A stretch of 64,000 nucleotides of DNA. It comes from Archangium violaceum. Lineage in GTDB: Bacteria; Myxococcota; Myxococcia; Myxococcales; Myxococcaceae. Both the position numbers and the translations under genes were made by a program. Position 1 is the stretch's first letter; each line of letters begins with the position of its first letter. The notes below the pieces were generated by a model. The model searched no databases, was not told where the DNA came from, and saw only the letters and a program-made list of their open reading frames with translations. Of this stretch, positions 46,800 through 55,957 are shown one piece after another. The DNA is taken from assembly GCF_016859125.1 (NCBI RefSeq), contig NZ_CP069338.1, forward strand, positions 6,015,501 to 6,079,500, read 5' to 3'.

Positions 46800-48440
46800 T
46801 CAGTTGGGGTGCTCGCTCTCTCCGTATTGCTTCAGCTTCCGGTAGAGCGTGGCGATGCCGATGGCGAGCTGCTCCGCCGTGCGCGCCCGGTTGCCTCCGT
46901 TCCTCGCCAACACCGCCAGGATGTACTCGCGCTCCATCTCCTCCAGCGTCCGCGGGGAGTCTCCTGGCAGCAGGCTCGGCGGTGCCGCGCGCACCTCCTC
47001 CGGCAGGTCATCCTTCTCCACCCGCGTGCCCTCGCACAGCGCCACCGCTCGCTCGATGGCGTTGCCCAGCTCGCGCACGTTGCCCGGCCACCCGTAGCGC
47101 AGGAGCTGGTCCGCCGCTTCCGGCGACAGTCCCATCACCCGGCGCCCCAGTCGTTCCGTCGCCTCCGCGAGCAGCATCCGCGCCAACGGCAGGATGTCGT
47201 CGCGCCGTTCCCGCAGCGGCGGTATCCGCAGTTCGATGACCCGCAGGCGGTAGTAGAGATCCTGCCGGAAGCGGCCCGCCACCACCTCCGCCGCCAGGTT
47301 GCGGTTGGTGGCCGCCACCACCCGCACGTCCACCTTGCGGCTCTGGTTCTCCCCCACGCGCCGCACCTCCTTCTCCTGCAGCGCGCGCAGGAGCTTCGCC
47401 TGCATCGCCGGGGGCACCTCGCCCACCTCGTCCAGGAAGAGCGTTCCTCCGTGCGCCGCCTCGAAGAAGCCCGCCCGGTCGTGCGTGGCCCCCGTGAAGG
47501 CCCCCTTCGCGTGGCCGAACAGCTCGCTCTCCAGCAGGCTCTCCGTCACCGCGGCGCAGTTCACCGCCACGAAGGCCTTGTGCGCCCGGCTCGACTCCTC
47601 GTGGATGAGCTGGGCGATCCGCTCCTTGCCCACGCCACTCTCTCCGGTGATGAGCACCGTGGAGTCCACCTTCGCCGCCCGCCTCGACAGGTTCAGCACC
47701 TGCTGCATGGCCTCGGTGCGCGCCACCATGCCCGCCGGATCCTCCCGCACGCCCGACACCCGCGCCAGCGTCTGGCGCTTCGCCCTCAGCTTGCGCTCGG
47801 CCTGCTTCAACGCTTCCGTTACCTGCGCCAGCGCCCCCTCCATGCACTGCGTCTCGTAGAAGCGCAGCGCCTCGCGGCACTCGGTGCTCCACTCCTCCTC
47901 CGGCTTGCCGATGATCTGACACACCGCGTCCCCCCTCCCCACGCAGCGCGTCTCGAGGCAGTACACGGACTTGCCGTTGCAGTAGCTCATGTAGCCACTG
48001 GCGAAGCCCGTCAGCGCCCAGCACACCGGCTCTTCCGCCTTGCCCAGGTGCAGCAGGTGCTGCTCCGCCTCGTACGAGTCGTGCCACAGCGCCTCCGCGA
48101 AGGGCTCCGGGCCGTCCTCCTTCCCGCGCTCCACCCGCTCCAGCACCACCTGCCCCTGCAGCGTGTGCAGCCGCCCTCCCGCACGGCGCCACTGCGCCTC
48201 GTCCTCCCAGGGGAAGGCGTTCTTCATCGTCTCCGCTGTCCTCCAGCCATGCGCGAAGCCCAGCCGGGTGAGCATGCCCCTGGCCGCCGTCATCCCCACC
48301 GTGGAGATGAGCTCCTTGCGCAGCAGTCCCAACACCACTGGATCCAACAGCAGCACCCGCTGGCCCGCGAAGTGGATGAGCCCTCCGTTCGGTTCGAAGG
48401 ACAGCAGCTCTCTCAGGTCCAGCTCCAGCCTTGGCGCCAT
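46800..48440 (-). CDS. V4R-domain sigma-54-dependent activator (XylR/DmpR type)
   Basis: An enhancer-binding protein of 546 residues. An N-terminal XylR_N-like domain (about 10-110) and a V4R domain (about 115-185) with four cysteines (CNG..YCLETRC..DAVC) form the sensor, as in aromatic-responsive DmpR/PoxR. The AAA+ domain has GESGVGKE (266-273), the sigma-54-contacting GAFTGA loop (313-318) and GTLFLDEVGE. A Fis-type HTH is at the C-terminus (RARTAEQLAIGIATLYRKL). It is expected to activate sigma-54 promoters on binding an effector. It is divergent from the YceI gene, which has a candidate -24/-12 promoter. Confidence 0.95.
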   Translation of the reverse strand: MAPRLELDLRELLSFEPNGGLIHFAGQRVLLLDPVVLGLLRKELISTVGMTAARGMLTRLGFAHGWRTAETMKNAFPWEDEAQWRRAGGRLHTLQGQVVLERVERGKEDGPEPFAEALWHDSYEAEQHLLHLGKAEEPVCWALTGFASGYMSYCNGKSVYCLETRCVGRGDAVCQIIGKPEEEWSTECREALRFYETQCMEGALAQVTEALKQAERKLRAKRQTLARVSGVREDPAGMVARTEAMQQVLNLSRRAAKVDSTVLITGESGVGKERIAQLIHEESSRAHKAFVAVNCAAVTESLLESELFGHAKGAFTGATHDRAGFFEAAHGGTLFLDEVGEVPPAMQAKLLRALQEKEVRRVGENQSRKVDVRVVAATNRNLAAEVVAGRFRQDLYYRLRVIELRIPPLRERRDDILPLARMLLAEATERLGRRVMGLSPEAADQLLRYGWPGNVRELGNAIERAVALCEGTRVEKDDLPEEVRAAPPSLLPGDSPRTLEEMEREYILAVLARNGGNRARTAEQLAIGIATLYRKLKQYGESEHPN

Positions 48441-48548
48441 GGTGACTCCCTCTCACGATGATGGCTCTATCTATCGTTTTGAGAGTTCCGGCGCGAGCCA
48501 GAGTCGCTGGGGCAAGTGATTCCAATGGTTTGGAGGGTTGACTTCCCT

Positions 48549-48564
48549 GGCCTGGGGGTTGCTA
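48549..48564 (+). promoter_or_regulatory. Candidate sigma-54 (-24/-12) promoter of the YceI gene
   Basis: TGGCCT, five bases, then TTGCT: the invariant GG and GC are spaced ten bases apart as in the TGGCAC-N5-TTGCW consensus. It lies 52 bp before the YceI start and faces away from a sigma-54 activator gene, its probable regulator. Confidence 0.6.
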
Positions 48565-48615
48565 TGAAGTCCCCGCGTGACGCTGTTCCGCAGTTCCCCA
48601 ATGGAGAGAACCACC

Positions 48616-49239
48616 ATGAAGCTGTCCCTGAAGCCCGCCATCGCCGCCCTCGTGCTCGCCGCCCCCTCGTTCGCGTTCGCCGCCGAGTTCGAGATCGACG
48701 CCGCCCACTCGGCCGCGCAGTTTTCCGTGAAGCACATGATGGTGTCGAACGTGCGTGGCGCGTTCTCGAAGGTGACCGGCAAGGCCAACATCGACGAGAA
48801 GGACATCACCAGGTCCACCGTGGAGGCGACCATCGACGCCACCACCATCAACACCAACGAGCCCAAGCGCGACGAGCACCTGCGCAGCGCTGACTTCTTC
48901 GACACCGCGAAGTACCCCACCATCACCTTCAAGTCGACGAAGGTGGAGAAGGCCGGCGCGAACCTGAAGGTGACCGGCAACCTCACCATGCACGGCGTGA
49001 CCAAGCCGGTGGTGCTGGACGTGGAGGGCTTCACCACGGAGGCGAAGGATCCCTGGGGCAACATCAAGCGCGGCGGCACGGCCACCACGAAGATCAACCG
49101 CAAGGACTTCGGCCTGGGCTGGAACAGCGTGCTCGAGACCGGCGGCGTGGCGGTGGGTGAGGAGGTTGCCATCACCCTCGACCTCGAGCTGAACAAGAAG
49201 CAGGCGGCCCCGGCCAAGGCCGCGAAGGACTCGAAGTAA
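48616..49239 (+). CDS. YceI-family exported lipid-binding protein
   Basis: A 207-residue protein with a clear signal peptide (MKLSLKPAIAALVLAAPSFAFAA). The mature part has the YceI pattern: EIDAAHSAAQFSVKHMMVSNVRGAFSK, DEHLRSADFFDTAKYPTITFKST, GNLTMHGVTKPVVLDV and a final strand set. YceI proteins are periplasmic lipocalin-like barrels that bind polyisoprenoids. The last ~15 residues are Lys/Ala-rich. ATG 48616 starts the signal peptide; ATG 48601 is also in frame. A sigma-54 promoter candidate precedes it and a good terminator follows. Confidence 0.93.
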   Translation: MKLSLKPAIAALVLAAPSFAFAAEFEIDAAHSAAQFSVKHMMVSNVRGAFSKVTGKANIDEKDITRSTVEATIDATTINTNEPKRDEHLRSADFFDTAKYPTITFKSTKVEKAGANLKVTGNLTMHGVTKPVVLDVEGFTTEAKDPWGNIKRGGTATTKINRKDFGLGWNSVLETGGVAVGEEVAITLDLELNKKQAAPAKAAKDSK

Positions 49240-49268
49240 TCGCCTGAGCGGGACAGGGCGTTTGCCCG

Positions 49269-49301
49269 GAGGGGCCTCGGAGACGAGGCCCCTCTTTCAT
49301 T
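49269..49301 (+). terminator. Intrinsic terminator after the YceI gene
   Basis: GAGGGGCCTCG (49269-49279) and CGAGGCCCCTC (49284-49294) form a perfect 11-bp stem with a GAGA loop, followed by TTTCATTT. Confidence 0.9.
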
Positions 49302-49366
49302 TGCGGGCACCCTCCGCGGGCACCGCCAGCGCGTGGGGCCGCGCCAGCGGTGGGGCGAGGGCGGGC

Positions 49367-52300
49367 TCAGCCCTCGGCGACGGCCTGCACGCTCGCGCGG
49401 TAGATGAAGATGCGCGAGGTGTTGGTGCGCGTGTCCGCGGGGATGACGAAGAAGCCCTCGCCGGTCCCCTTGTAGTCGTTGGAGAAGCCGGCCACCTGGC
49501 GTCCGTCCGTGAAGGTGACGCGCACCTTCTGCCCCTCCGGCTGCGGAGGACGGCTGCCGGTGGCGAGCATGAAGAAGACGGCCTTCACGCGCTGGATGGG
49601 GATGCGCTCGGGGGCGAAGCCGGTCTGCTGCTCGAGCGGGATGGCCTCGTCGAGCAGGTCCACGTCCCGGATGGCGCCGCGCTTCACCTGGCCCTCCACC
49701 GTGTGGATGATGACCCGGTGCTCACCCTCGATGAAGGCGTTGACGGGGGGGAGGGGGACTCCGGCGGACGCGGTGGACTGCACGGCCGAAAGGCCGCTGA
49801 GCGTCGCGCGAGGAGGCGGAGCCCCGGGCACCATCACGGCACCCATCGCGATGGTGGGGGCGGTCGACATGGGCGCCTTCGGGGTCACCGCGGGGGCCGG
49901 AGGCGTCACGGGCGCCGCGCTTCGCGCCACGGGGGCGGGTGCCACGGGCGCCGGAGGCGGAACCATGACAGGGGGCACCGCCGCGGGAGGCGGCTCCACG
50001 ATGTCCTCCGAGAGGTCGATCTCCGGCATCTCGGGCTCGGCCTCCATGACGGGGAGGTCGGCCTCGGGCTCGGCTTCCATGATGGGAAGGTCGGGCTCGG
50101 GTGCTGGCGGCGGGGCGAAGGCGGAAGCCGGCTCGGGGTTGAACTGCTCCTGGGTGGGCTCGGCGAGCGGATCATGTCCCCACGCCGACTCCTGCTGCTG
50201 GCCGGACCAGTCCGACGGTGCATGTGCATCGGCCGCCGGCTCACCGGAGGACCAGGTGTCACTCGTGCCGAACAGGGAGGCGTCACGCTCGGCGCTCATG
50301 GGCTCGGCCTCGTAGGCCGCCGCGTTCCAGTCCGTCTGCGTACCGTTGGCCTGCTGCGCCTCCCAGCTCGTCGCGTCCGTGGCGGGCTCGCTCCAGGCCG
50401 TCTCCGCGGGGGCATTGGACCAGGCCGCTCCATGATCCATGGGGGCCGTCTCGGCGAGTGGCTGCGAGTCCGTGCCGGCGGCGTTCCATTCGGGCTGCAC
50501 TTCCTCGACGGGCGCGTCCCAGCTGGCCTGCGGATCGGTGGCCTGTGCGGCGTTCCAGTCCTGCGTGGCGCCTCCCGTGGCCCACTCGGGCTGGGGCTCG
50601 GTGCCCTCCGTCTGCTCGGCGGCGGTCATCCACGGCTGCTGCTCGGCGGGGGCACCCCACTCGGACTGGGCCTCCAGGACGGGCTGCTCCTCGACAGGAG
50701 TGGCCCACTCGGGCTGCGCCTCGGTCGCGGGCTGCTCGGCGGGAGCACCCCACTCGGGCTGGGCTTCCAGGACGGGCTGCTCCTCGGAGGGGGCTCCCCA
50801 ATCACTCTGGGGCTCGGCGGGAGCGCCCCACTCGGGCTGAGCTTCCAGGACGGGCTGCTCCTCGACAGGAGTGGCCCACTCGGGCTGCGCCTCGGTCGCG
50901 GGCTGCTCTTCGGGAGCACCCCACTCGGGCTGGGCCTCCAGGACGGGCTGCTCCTCGACAGGAGTGGCCCACTCGGGCTGCGCCTCGGTCGCGGGCTGCT
51001 CGGCGGGAGCACCCCACTCGGGCTGGGCCTCCAGGACGGGCTGCTCCTCGGAGGGGGCTCCCCAATCACTCTGGGGCTCGGCGGGAGCGCCCCACTCGGG
51101 CTGAGCTTCCAGGACGGGCTGCTCCTCGACAGGAGTGGCCCACTCGGGCTGCGCCTCGATGACAGGCTGGGGCTCTTCGGGAGCACCCCACTCGGGCTGA
51201 GCCTCCAGGACGGGCTGCTCCTCGACAGGAGTGGCCCACTCGGGCTGCGCCTCGGTCGCGGGTTGCTCCTCGACAGGAGTGGCCCACTCGGGCTGCGCCT
51301 CCATGACCGGCTGCTCCTCGGCGGCGGCCCACTCGGGCTGCGCCTCGGTGGAGGACTCGGCGGGAGCACCCCACTCGGGCTGGGCCTCGGTCGCGGGTTG
51401 CTCCTCGGCGGCGGCCCACTCGGGCTGCGCCTCAGCGGAGGGCTCCGCAGGAGCACCCCATTCGGGCTGGGCCTCCAGGACGGGCTGCTCCTCGACAGGA
51501 GTGGCCCACTCGGGTTGTGCCTCGGCGGAAGGCTCGGCGGGAGCACCCCACTCGGGCTGGGCCTCGGTCGCGGGTTGCTCCTCGGCAGGAGTGGCCCACT
51601 CGGGCTGCGCCTCAGCGGAGGGCTCCGCAGGAGAACCCCATTCGGGCTGGGCCTCCAGGACGGGCTGCTCCTCGACAGGAGTGGCCCACTCGGGCTGCGC
51701 CTCGGTGGCGGGCTGCTCCGCGGTCGTCCACTCGGCTTGCACTTCGATGACGGGCTGGGGCTCGGCGGGAGCGCCCCACTCGGGCTGGGCCTCCAGGACG
51801 GGCTGCTCCTCGACAGGAGTGGCCCACTCGGGCTGCTCCTCGGTGGCGGGCTGCTCCGCAGTCGTCCACTCGGCCTGGGCTTCGATGACGGGCTGGGGCT
51901 CTTCGGGAGCACCCCATTCGGGCTGGGCCTCCAGGACGGGCTGCTCCTCCATGGGTGCGGCCCAATCCGCCTGTGCCTCGGTGGTGGGCTGCTCCGTGGT
52001 CGTCCACTCGGCCTGGGCTTCGATGACAGGCTGGGGCTCGGCGGGATCACCCCACTCGGGCTGCGCCTCCACGGGCGCGGCCCATTCGGGCTGGGCCTCC
52101 ATGACCGGCTGCTCCTCGGCGGCAGCCCACTCGGGCTGCTCCTCGGCGGCGGCCCACTCGGGCTGCGCCTCGGCGGCGGGCTGCGCCTCGGCGGCGGCGG
52201 CCCACTCGGGCTGAGCCTCGATGGTGGTGGGCCCGGTTGAATACGCCCACTCCTGCTGGACTTCCGCGGGCTGGGCCTCGAGGACGGGCTGTTCCTCCAT

Positions 52301-54358
52301 GGGTTCGGCCCACTCGGGCTGCGCCTCGATGGACGGCATGCCGACGTCATCAGTCAGCGGGCTGCCATACGCCGTGGTGCTCTCGACTTCGGCCCCGACC
52401 ATCTCCGTCGCGGACTGCTCGCCTTCCGGCTGGTGACCCCAGGTCGCGCTGGCCTCCGTGAACTGCGGAGTGCTCATGAACTCCGCGGCGCTCTCCATCT
52501 GGAGGCTCTCCCCGGTGCTCGCGTCCCCGCTTTCGCTCCAGCTCACGTCGGCGCCCGTCGTCTCGAGCGGGATGGGCTCGTCCGACACGGACGTGCCGGT
52601 CTGGTCCGCGTGCCCCAGGAAATCGGAGGCGCTGGCGAGCGGCACGGGCTCGCCCGCGTTGCCCCACTCCTCGGGCCGAGTGGTCTCGGGGTCGAACGAG
52701 TCGGCGACCTCGATGGTGTTCGCGCGCAGATCGGGCGCGACCTGCATCGGGTTCAGCTCCAGCGTGGGCACGTGGTCCGCGAACGGCACGCCCGAATCGG
52801 GAGCCGACGGCTCGATCTCGGCACTGAGATCGACCGCGTCCAGGGTGGGCTGCTCCGCTCCGGCGGGGCTCGCCTCGAACGGCTCCATGTCCTGGGGCGT
52901 CGTTTCCCACGGCGCCTCCGTGGCCGGGACCGCGTTCGGCTCGGGCGGGGTCCGGAGATCGTTCACGTCCAGGGTGGAGACCGGCTCCGCGGCGGGCTGC
53001 TGCACCGGGTACGCGGGCAACGCGTACGACGCGGTGATCTCCATCGGGTTCTCTTCGTCGAGCAGGGCGATGTCCGGTTGCGCGGCCTCCGGCTCCGCAT
53101 CCACCGCGAGCGGCGCGGCGGCCCACTCGTCCGCGACAGGGGCCGCGGGCTCCTCGGCGAGCATGGGCTCGGCCTGGAGCGGCACATCGGCCTCGGGCTC
53201 GAGCAGCTCGATGTCGGAGGGGCTGATCTCGATGGTCCGCTGTGGCGTCAGCGGCGGCTCGGCGACGGGCGGCGCGGAGGCGGGAGCGGGAGTCCCCAGG
53301 TCGGAGTTGAGCGAGGAGAAGTCGTCCTCGTCCAGCTCGATGGGCCCCGCGGACTCCGAGGACTGGGGCTCGTGCACCGACGGCTGCGTCTCGAGCGTGG
53401 CCGCCGAAGGCGCGGTGACGTCGTTCCAGTCGCTCATGTCGACCGACTCGGGAACGCTCTCGGGGAGGGGGGTGATCTCGCTGACGGGCGAGACGTCGGT
53501 GTCGCTCACCTCGAAGACGTCATCGGCGCCGGGCTCCGCGGCCTCGAGCGGCTCGGCTTCGGACGCGGGGAGGGGCTCTGGAGTGGGCTCCTCCCAGGGC
53601 GCGGGCTCGTTCAGCGCGGGGACCTCGAGGTTCTCGCTCTCGAGGCTGAGCTTGACCGGATCCGGCATCGGATGCGGCTGCTGCGGCACGTACCCGGGCA
53701 CCGGCGAGCTGTAACCGGGCTCCGGCTCCAGTGGAGCCTCGGCCGAGTAGGCCTGCTGCGGCTCCGCCGCGTAGGTCTGGCCTTGCGTGGCGGCGTAGGG
53801 GTCCTGGCCCTGGTGGGGGTCGTAACCCTGTGAGGCATCAGCCGCGTAGGCCTGGTTGGGATCGTAGGCCTGGTTGGGGTCGTAACCGGCGGGATACGCG
53901 TACCACTGGCCATCCTCGCCATAGTAGCCCTGGGGCTGTTGCGCGTAGGCCTGGTTGGGGTCGTAACCCTGGTTGGGGTCGTAGGCCTGGTTGGGGTCGT
54001 AGGCCTGGTTGGGGTCGTAACCGGCGGGGTAGGCGTACCACTGGCCATCGTCGCCGTAGTAGCCCTGGGGCTGCTGCGCGTAGGCCTGGTTGGGATCGTA
54101 GGCCTGGTTGGGATCGTAGGCCTGGTTGGGATCGTAGCCGGTGGGGTAGGCGTACCACTGGCCATCGTCGCCGTAGTAGCCCTGGGGCTGCTGCGCGGGG
54201 TCCATGGCCGCGGCAGGCTCCTGCGAGGGCATGGCCTGGTTGACCAGGTGCCCCTGCAGCTCGTTCCAACGAGCCTCCTCCGAGGGGGAAAGATTCCCCC
54301 GCGTCCGCTTCTCATCCAGGAAGCGAAACTCCCTCATCGCCGCACGCGTGTCCGACAT
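49367..54358 (-). CDS. Giant repeat protein with DUF6982-like C-terminal domain
   Basis: The 1663-residue protein has a helical N-terminal ~40 residues (REFRFLDEKRTRGNLSPSEEARWNEL), then a Tyr/Pro/Gln-rich zone with multiple YDPNQA units and QQPQGYYGDDGQWYAYP blocks (~55-190). An acidic Pro/Glu/Ala stretch follows, then a long tandem array of EAQPEW-type units (about 670-1260) and another acidic, proline-rich stretch. The C-terminal ~115 residues form a compact domain (HRVIIHTVEGQVKRGAIRDVDL, VKAVFFMLATG, VRVTFTDGRQVAGFSNDY, FFVIPAD) resembling DUF6982/PilZ-like modules. There is no signal peptide. It is probably a long flexible scaffold, as in polarity or motility systems; the function is not known. 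The array is in frame throughout. Confidence 0.85.
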   Translation of the reverse strand: MSDTRAAMREFRFLDEKRTRGNLSPSEEARWNELQGHLVNQAMPSQEPAAAMDPAQQPQGYYGDDGQWYAYPTGYDPNQAYDPNQAYDPNQAYAQQPQGYYGDDGQWYAYPAGYDPNQAYDPNQAYDPNQGYDPNQAYAQQPQGYYGEDGQWYAYPAGYDPNQAYDPNQAYAADASQGYDPHQGQDPYAATQGQTYAAEPQQAYSAEAPLEPEPGYSSPVPGYVPQQPHPMPDPVKLSLESENLEVPALNEPAPWEEPTPEPLPASEAEPLEAAEPGADDVFEVSDTDVSPVSEITPLPESVPESVDMSDWNDVTAPSAATLETQPSVHEPQSSESAGPIELDEDDFSSLNSDLGTPAPASAPPVAEPPLTPQRTIEISPSDIELLEPEADVPLQAEPMLAEEPAAPVADEWAAAPLAVDAEPEAAQPDIALLDEENPMEITASYALPAYPVQQPAAEPVSTLDVNDLRTPPEPNAVPATEAPWETTPQDMEPFEASPAGAEQPTLDAVDLSAEIEPSAPDSGVPFADHVPTLELNPMQVAPDLRANTIEVADSFDPETTRPEEWGNAGEPVPLASASDFLGHADQTGTSVSDEPIPLETTGADVSWSESGDASTGESLQMESAAEFMSTPQFTEASATWGHQPEGEQSATEMVGAEVESTTAYGSPLTDDVGMPSIEAQPEWAEPMEEQPVLEAQPAEVQQEWAYSTGPTTIEAQPEWAAAAEAQPAAEAQPEWAAAEEQPEWAAAEEQPVMEAQPEWAAPVEAQPEWGDPAEPQPVIEAQAEWTTTEQPTTEAQADWAAPMEEQPVLEAQPEWGAPEEPQPVIEAQAEWTTAEQPATEEQPEWATPVEEQPVLEAQPEWGAPAEPQPVIEVQAEWTTAEQPATEAQPEWATPVEEQPVLEAQPEWGSPAEPSAEAQPEWATPAEEQPATEAQPEWGAPAEPSAEAQPEWATPVEEQPVLEAQPEWGAPAEPSAEAQPEWAAAEEQPATEAQPEWGAPAESSTEAQPEWAAAEEQPVMEAQPEWATPVEEQPATEAQPEWATPVEEQPVLEAQPEWGAPEEPQPVIEAQPEWATPVEEQPVLEAQPEWGAPAEPQSDWGAPSEEQPVLEAQPEWGAPAEQPATEAQPEWATPVEEQPVLEAQPEWGAPEEQPATEAQPEWATPVEEQPVLEAQPEWGAPAEPQSDWGAPSEEQPVLEAQPEWGAPAEQPATEAQPEWATPVEEQPVLEAQSEWGAPAEQQPWMTAAEQTEGTEPQPEWATGGATQDWNAAQATDPQASWDAPVEEVQPEWNAAGTDSQPLAETAPMDHGAAWSNAPAETAWSEPATDATSWEAQQANGTQTDWNAAAYEAEPMSAERDASLFGTSDTWSSGEPAADAHAPSDWSGQQQESAWGHDPLAEPTQEQFNPEPASAFAPPPAPEPDLPIMEAEPEADLPVMEAEPEMPEIDLSEDIVEPPPAAVPPVMVPPPAPVAPAPVARSAAPVTPPAPAVTPKAPMSTAPTIAMGAVMVPGAPPPRATLSGLSAVQSTASAGVPLPPVNAFIEGEHRVIIHTVEGQVKRGAIRDVDLLDEAIPLEQQTGFAPERIPIQRVKAVFFMLATGSRPPQPEGQKVRVTFTDGRQVAGFSNDYKGTGEGFFVIPADTRTNTSRIFIYRASVQAVAEG
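50575..52340. repeat. In-frame tandem array of ~45-50-bp units
   Basis: Encodes the EAQPEW(A/G)(T/A)P(V/A)E-type units of the giant repeat protein, with 15-17-residue periodicity alternating between two main versions. Many copies are near-identical at DNA level (for example around 50685-50735, 50855-50905 and 50960-51010), implying recent duplication or homogenisation. Confidence 0.85.
53826..54200. repeat. YDPNQA / GYYGDDGQWYAYP coding repeats
   Basis: Three copies of a block encoding a GYYG(D/E)DGQWYAYP segment, each followed by runs of YDPNQA (18 bp units), inside the 5' part of the giant repeat gene. Confidence 0.85.
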
Positions 54359-54485
54359 CCGTCACCTTGCTGCGGACCCGGGGCCAGGGCTCCTGCCGCA
54401 GCGCCAAAGCAAAAAATTTCCGTGGGCGAGTGTAGGGGACTCAGGAGGAGGGGTAAACTTCGCGAACGCGGAATCCGCCTGCCTG

Positions 54486-55841
54486 TCACCTCCGCGAGAG
54501 GGCGGCCTTCACGGCGTTTTCCAGCTGCGAGACACTCCGGCCATAGCGCTGCCGGAGCGCTTGCTCGAAGGGGGTGCCCTGTCCCACCTCGCGGATCAGC
54601 TCGAGCAGCCGGGAGGGCCCTCCCTCGCTCAGCAGCTCGCGGACGGCCACGGCCGAGGTCCCATAGGCCAGGGAGGGGTCCCGCTGGGTGATGAGGGCCT
54701 GCCCGGACATCTCCGAGAGGCGCGGGAGCTGACCGGTCTGGGCGGCGCCGCGCAGGCGGGTGGCCAGCGCGTAGGGCGGTTTGTCACTGCCCAGATAGCG
54801 CCATTCGATGTACTCGGCGAGACCTTCGTTGAGCCAGGTGGGGACGCGCTGGCCACCCTGGTTCGCGCGGACCAGGTCATCCACCACGGCGTGCACGTAC
54901 TCGTGGACGAGGGTGGCCTTGGTCTGCTGGGTGAGCTCGGCGGCGTCGTTGATGCGGATGGCACCATCCGCGTAGAGCCCGGCCACGGCGCGCGCGAGTG
55001 CGGCGCCCTGGTGGGTGCGGAACTCCTCGCGGGTGTAGAGGATGACGTCCACGGGATTCTCGCGCGCCTCGCCGAGCACCTGACGGGTATGGGCATGGGC
55101 CTCGTCGAGCGCGGCGATGATGCGGCCCTCGTACTCGGCGCGCTGACCGAAGTCGCGCGCGTTGTTGAAGTACTTCACCACGAAGCGGCTGTTGGAGCGG
55201 GTGCGCATGCCGTCCGAGGCCACGCCGGACTCGTAGGAGAGGCCGGAGGAGGTGGATTGGACGGAGCCCTTGTCATCGGTCTCGCCGTTGAAGCGCCGCT
55301 CGATGGCGCGGGCCTGGGCGCGGGCCTCGGACTCCTCGGCGGACTCGCTGCGGGCCTTCTGCAACAACGCGCGGGCCTTCGAGGCCTCGGGCGAGCGGGG
55401 GGGCACCTTGCCCAGCACCTCGAGGGCACCGCGCGGGTCCTTGTCCTCCAGGAGGAGCCGTCCGAGCTCCAGGCCGAAGTAGCCCTCCTTGGGGAAGTAC
55501 GTCAATCCGTGACGCAGGGCCTCCTCGGCGGCGCCGCGCTGGTCGGTGGCGAGCGCGGTGCGGGCCAGACAGCGCAGGCCCGGCGCCGTCTTCTGGAAGA
55601 GCGCCGCGCGTTCGCCGAGCGAGTACGCCATGACGGCATCGGTGCCGGCGAGGGCCTCGCAGCCCTTGAGGAGCGAGGCGGCGATGGTGCGGCGTTGGGG
55701 CGGCGTGTAGCCCTTGGGGTCCACGGAGGACCAGGCGAGGTACAGGTCCTCCCACGCGCGCTGGGCGGCGAGCTTCTGGGCCTGCGCGGGCGTGGGCGGA
55801 GGGTTGGCGGAGAGCAGGGCGGCGAGGAGCAGGGCACGCAT
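54486..55841 (-). CDS. Exported gluzincin-type metallopeptidase-like protein
   Basis: The 451-residue protein starts with a signal peptide (MRALLLAALLSANPPP). A TPR-like helical region occupies about 25-185. The peptidase part (about 210-400) has LVHEYVHAVVDDLV (HExxH) and, downstream, PTWLNEGLAEYIEW with the Glu zinc ligand, the gluzincin/peptidase MA-like arrangement. The exported enzyme probably acts in the periplasm or outside the cell; substrate unknown. It is downstream of nothing obvious; its 3' end is 127 bp from the giant repeat gene start on the same strand. Confidence 0.85.
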   Translation of the reverse strand: MRALLLAALLSANPPPTPAQAQKLAAQRAWEDLYLAWSSVDPKGYTPPQRRTIAASLLKGCEALAGTDAVMAYSLGERAALFQKTAPGLRCLARTALATDQRGAAEEALRHGLTYFPKEGYFGLELGRLLLEDKDPRGALEVLGKVPPRSPEASKARALLQKARSESAEESEARAQARAIERRFNGETDDKGSVQSTSSGLSYESGVASDGMRTRSNSRFVVKYFNNARDFGQRAEYEGRIIAALDEAHAHTRQVLGEARENPVDVILYTREEFRTHQGAALARAVAGLYADGAIRINDAAELTQQTKATLVHEYVHAVVDDLVRANQGGQRVPTWLNEGLAEYIEWRYLGSDKPPYALATRLRGAAQTGQLPRLSEMSGQALITQRDPSLAYGTSAVAVRELLSEGGPSRLLELIREVGQGTPFEQALRQRYGRSVSQLENAVKAALSRR

Positions 55842-55957
55842 GGCGCGCAGTATGGCCGAGCCCACGTGCCCGGGCGAAGGGGACGCTGCTCCCGGGTGTG
55901 TGCGAGCGCCACCGCGGGCTCCTTGGCCATCCTGTTGGGGAGGTGCGGTGGCGGTGC

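Noticed and set aside
49262-52240. 992-residue plus-strand open frame rich in Gly/Leu, opposite the giant repeat gene
   Set aside because: It is the complement of the EAQPEW-coding array; its regularity only mirrors that repeat and no ribosome-binding site or domain supports it.
50575-52340. Regular array considered as a CRISPR
   Set aside because: Units are contiguous, in frame with a coding sequence and have no unique spacers.
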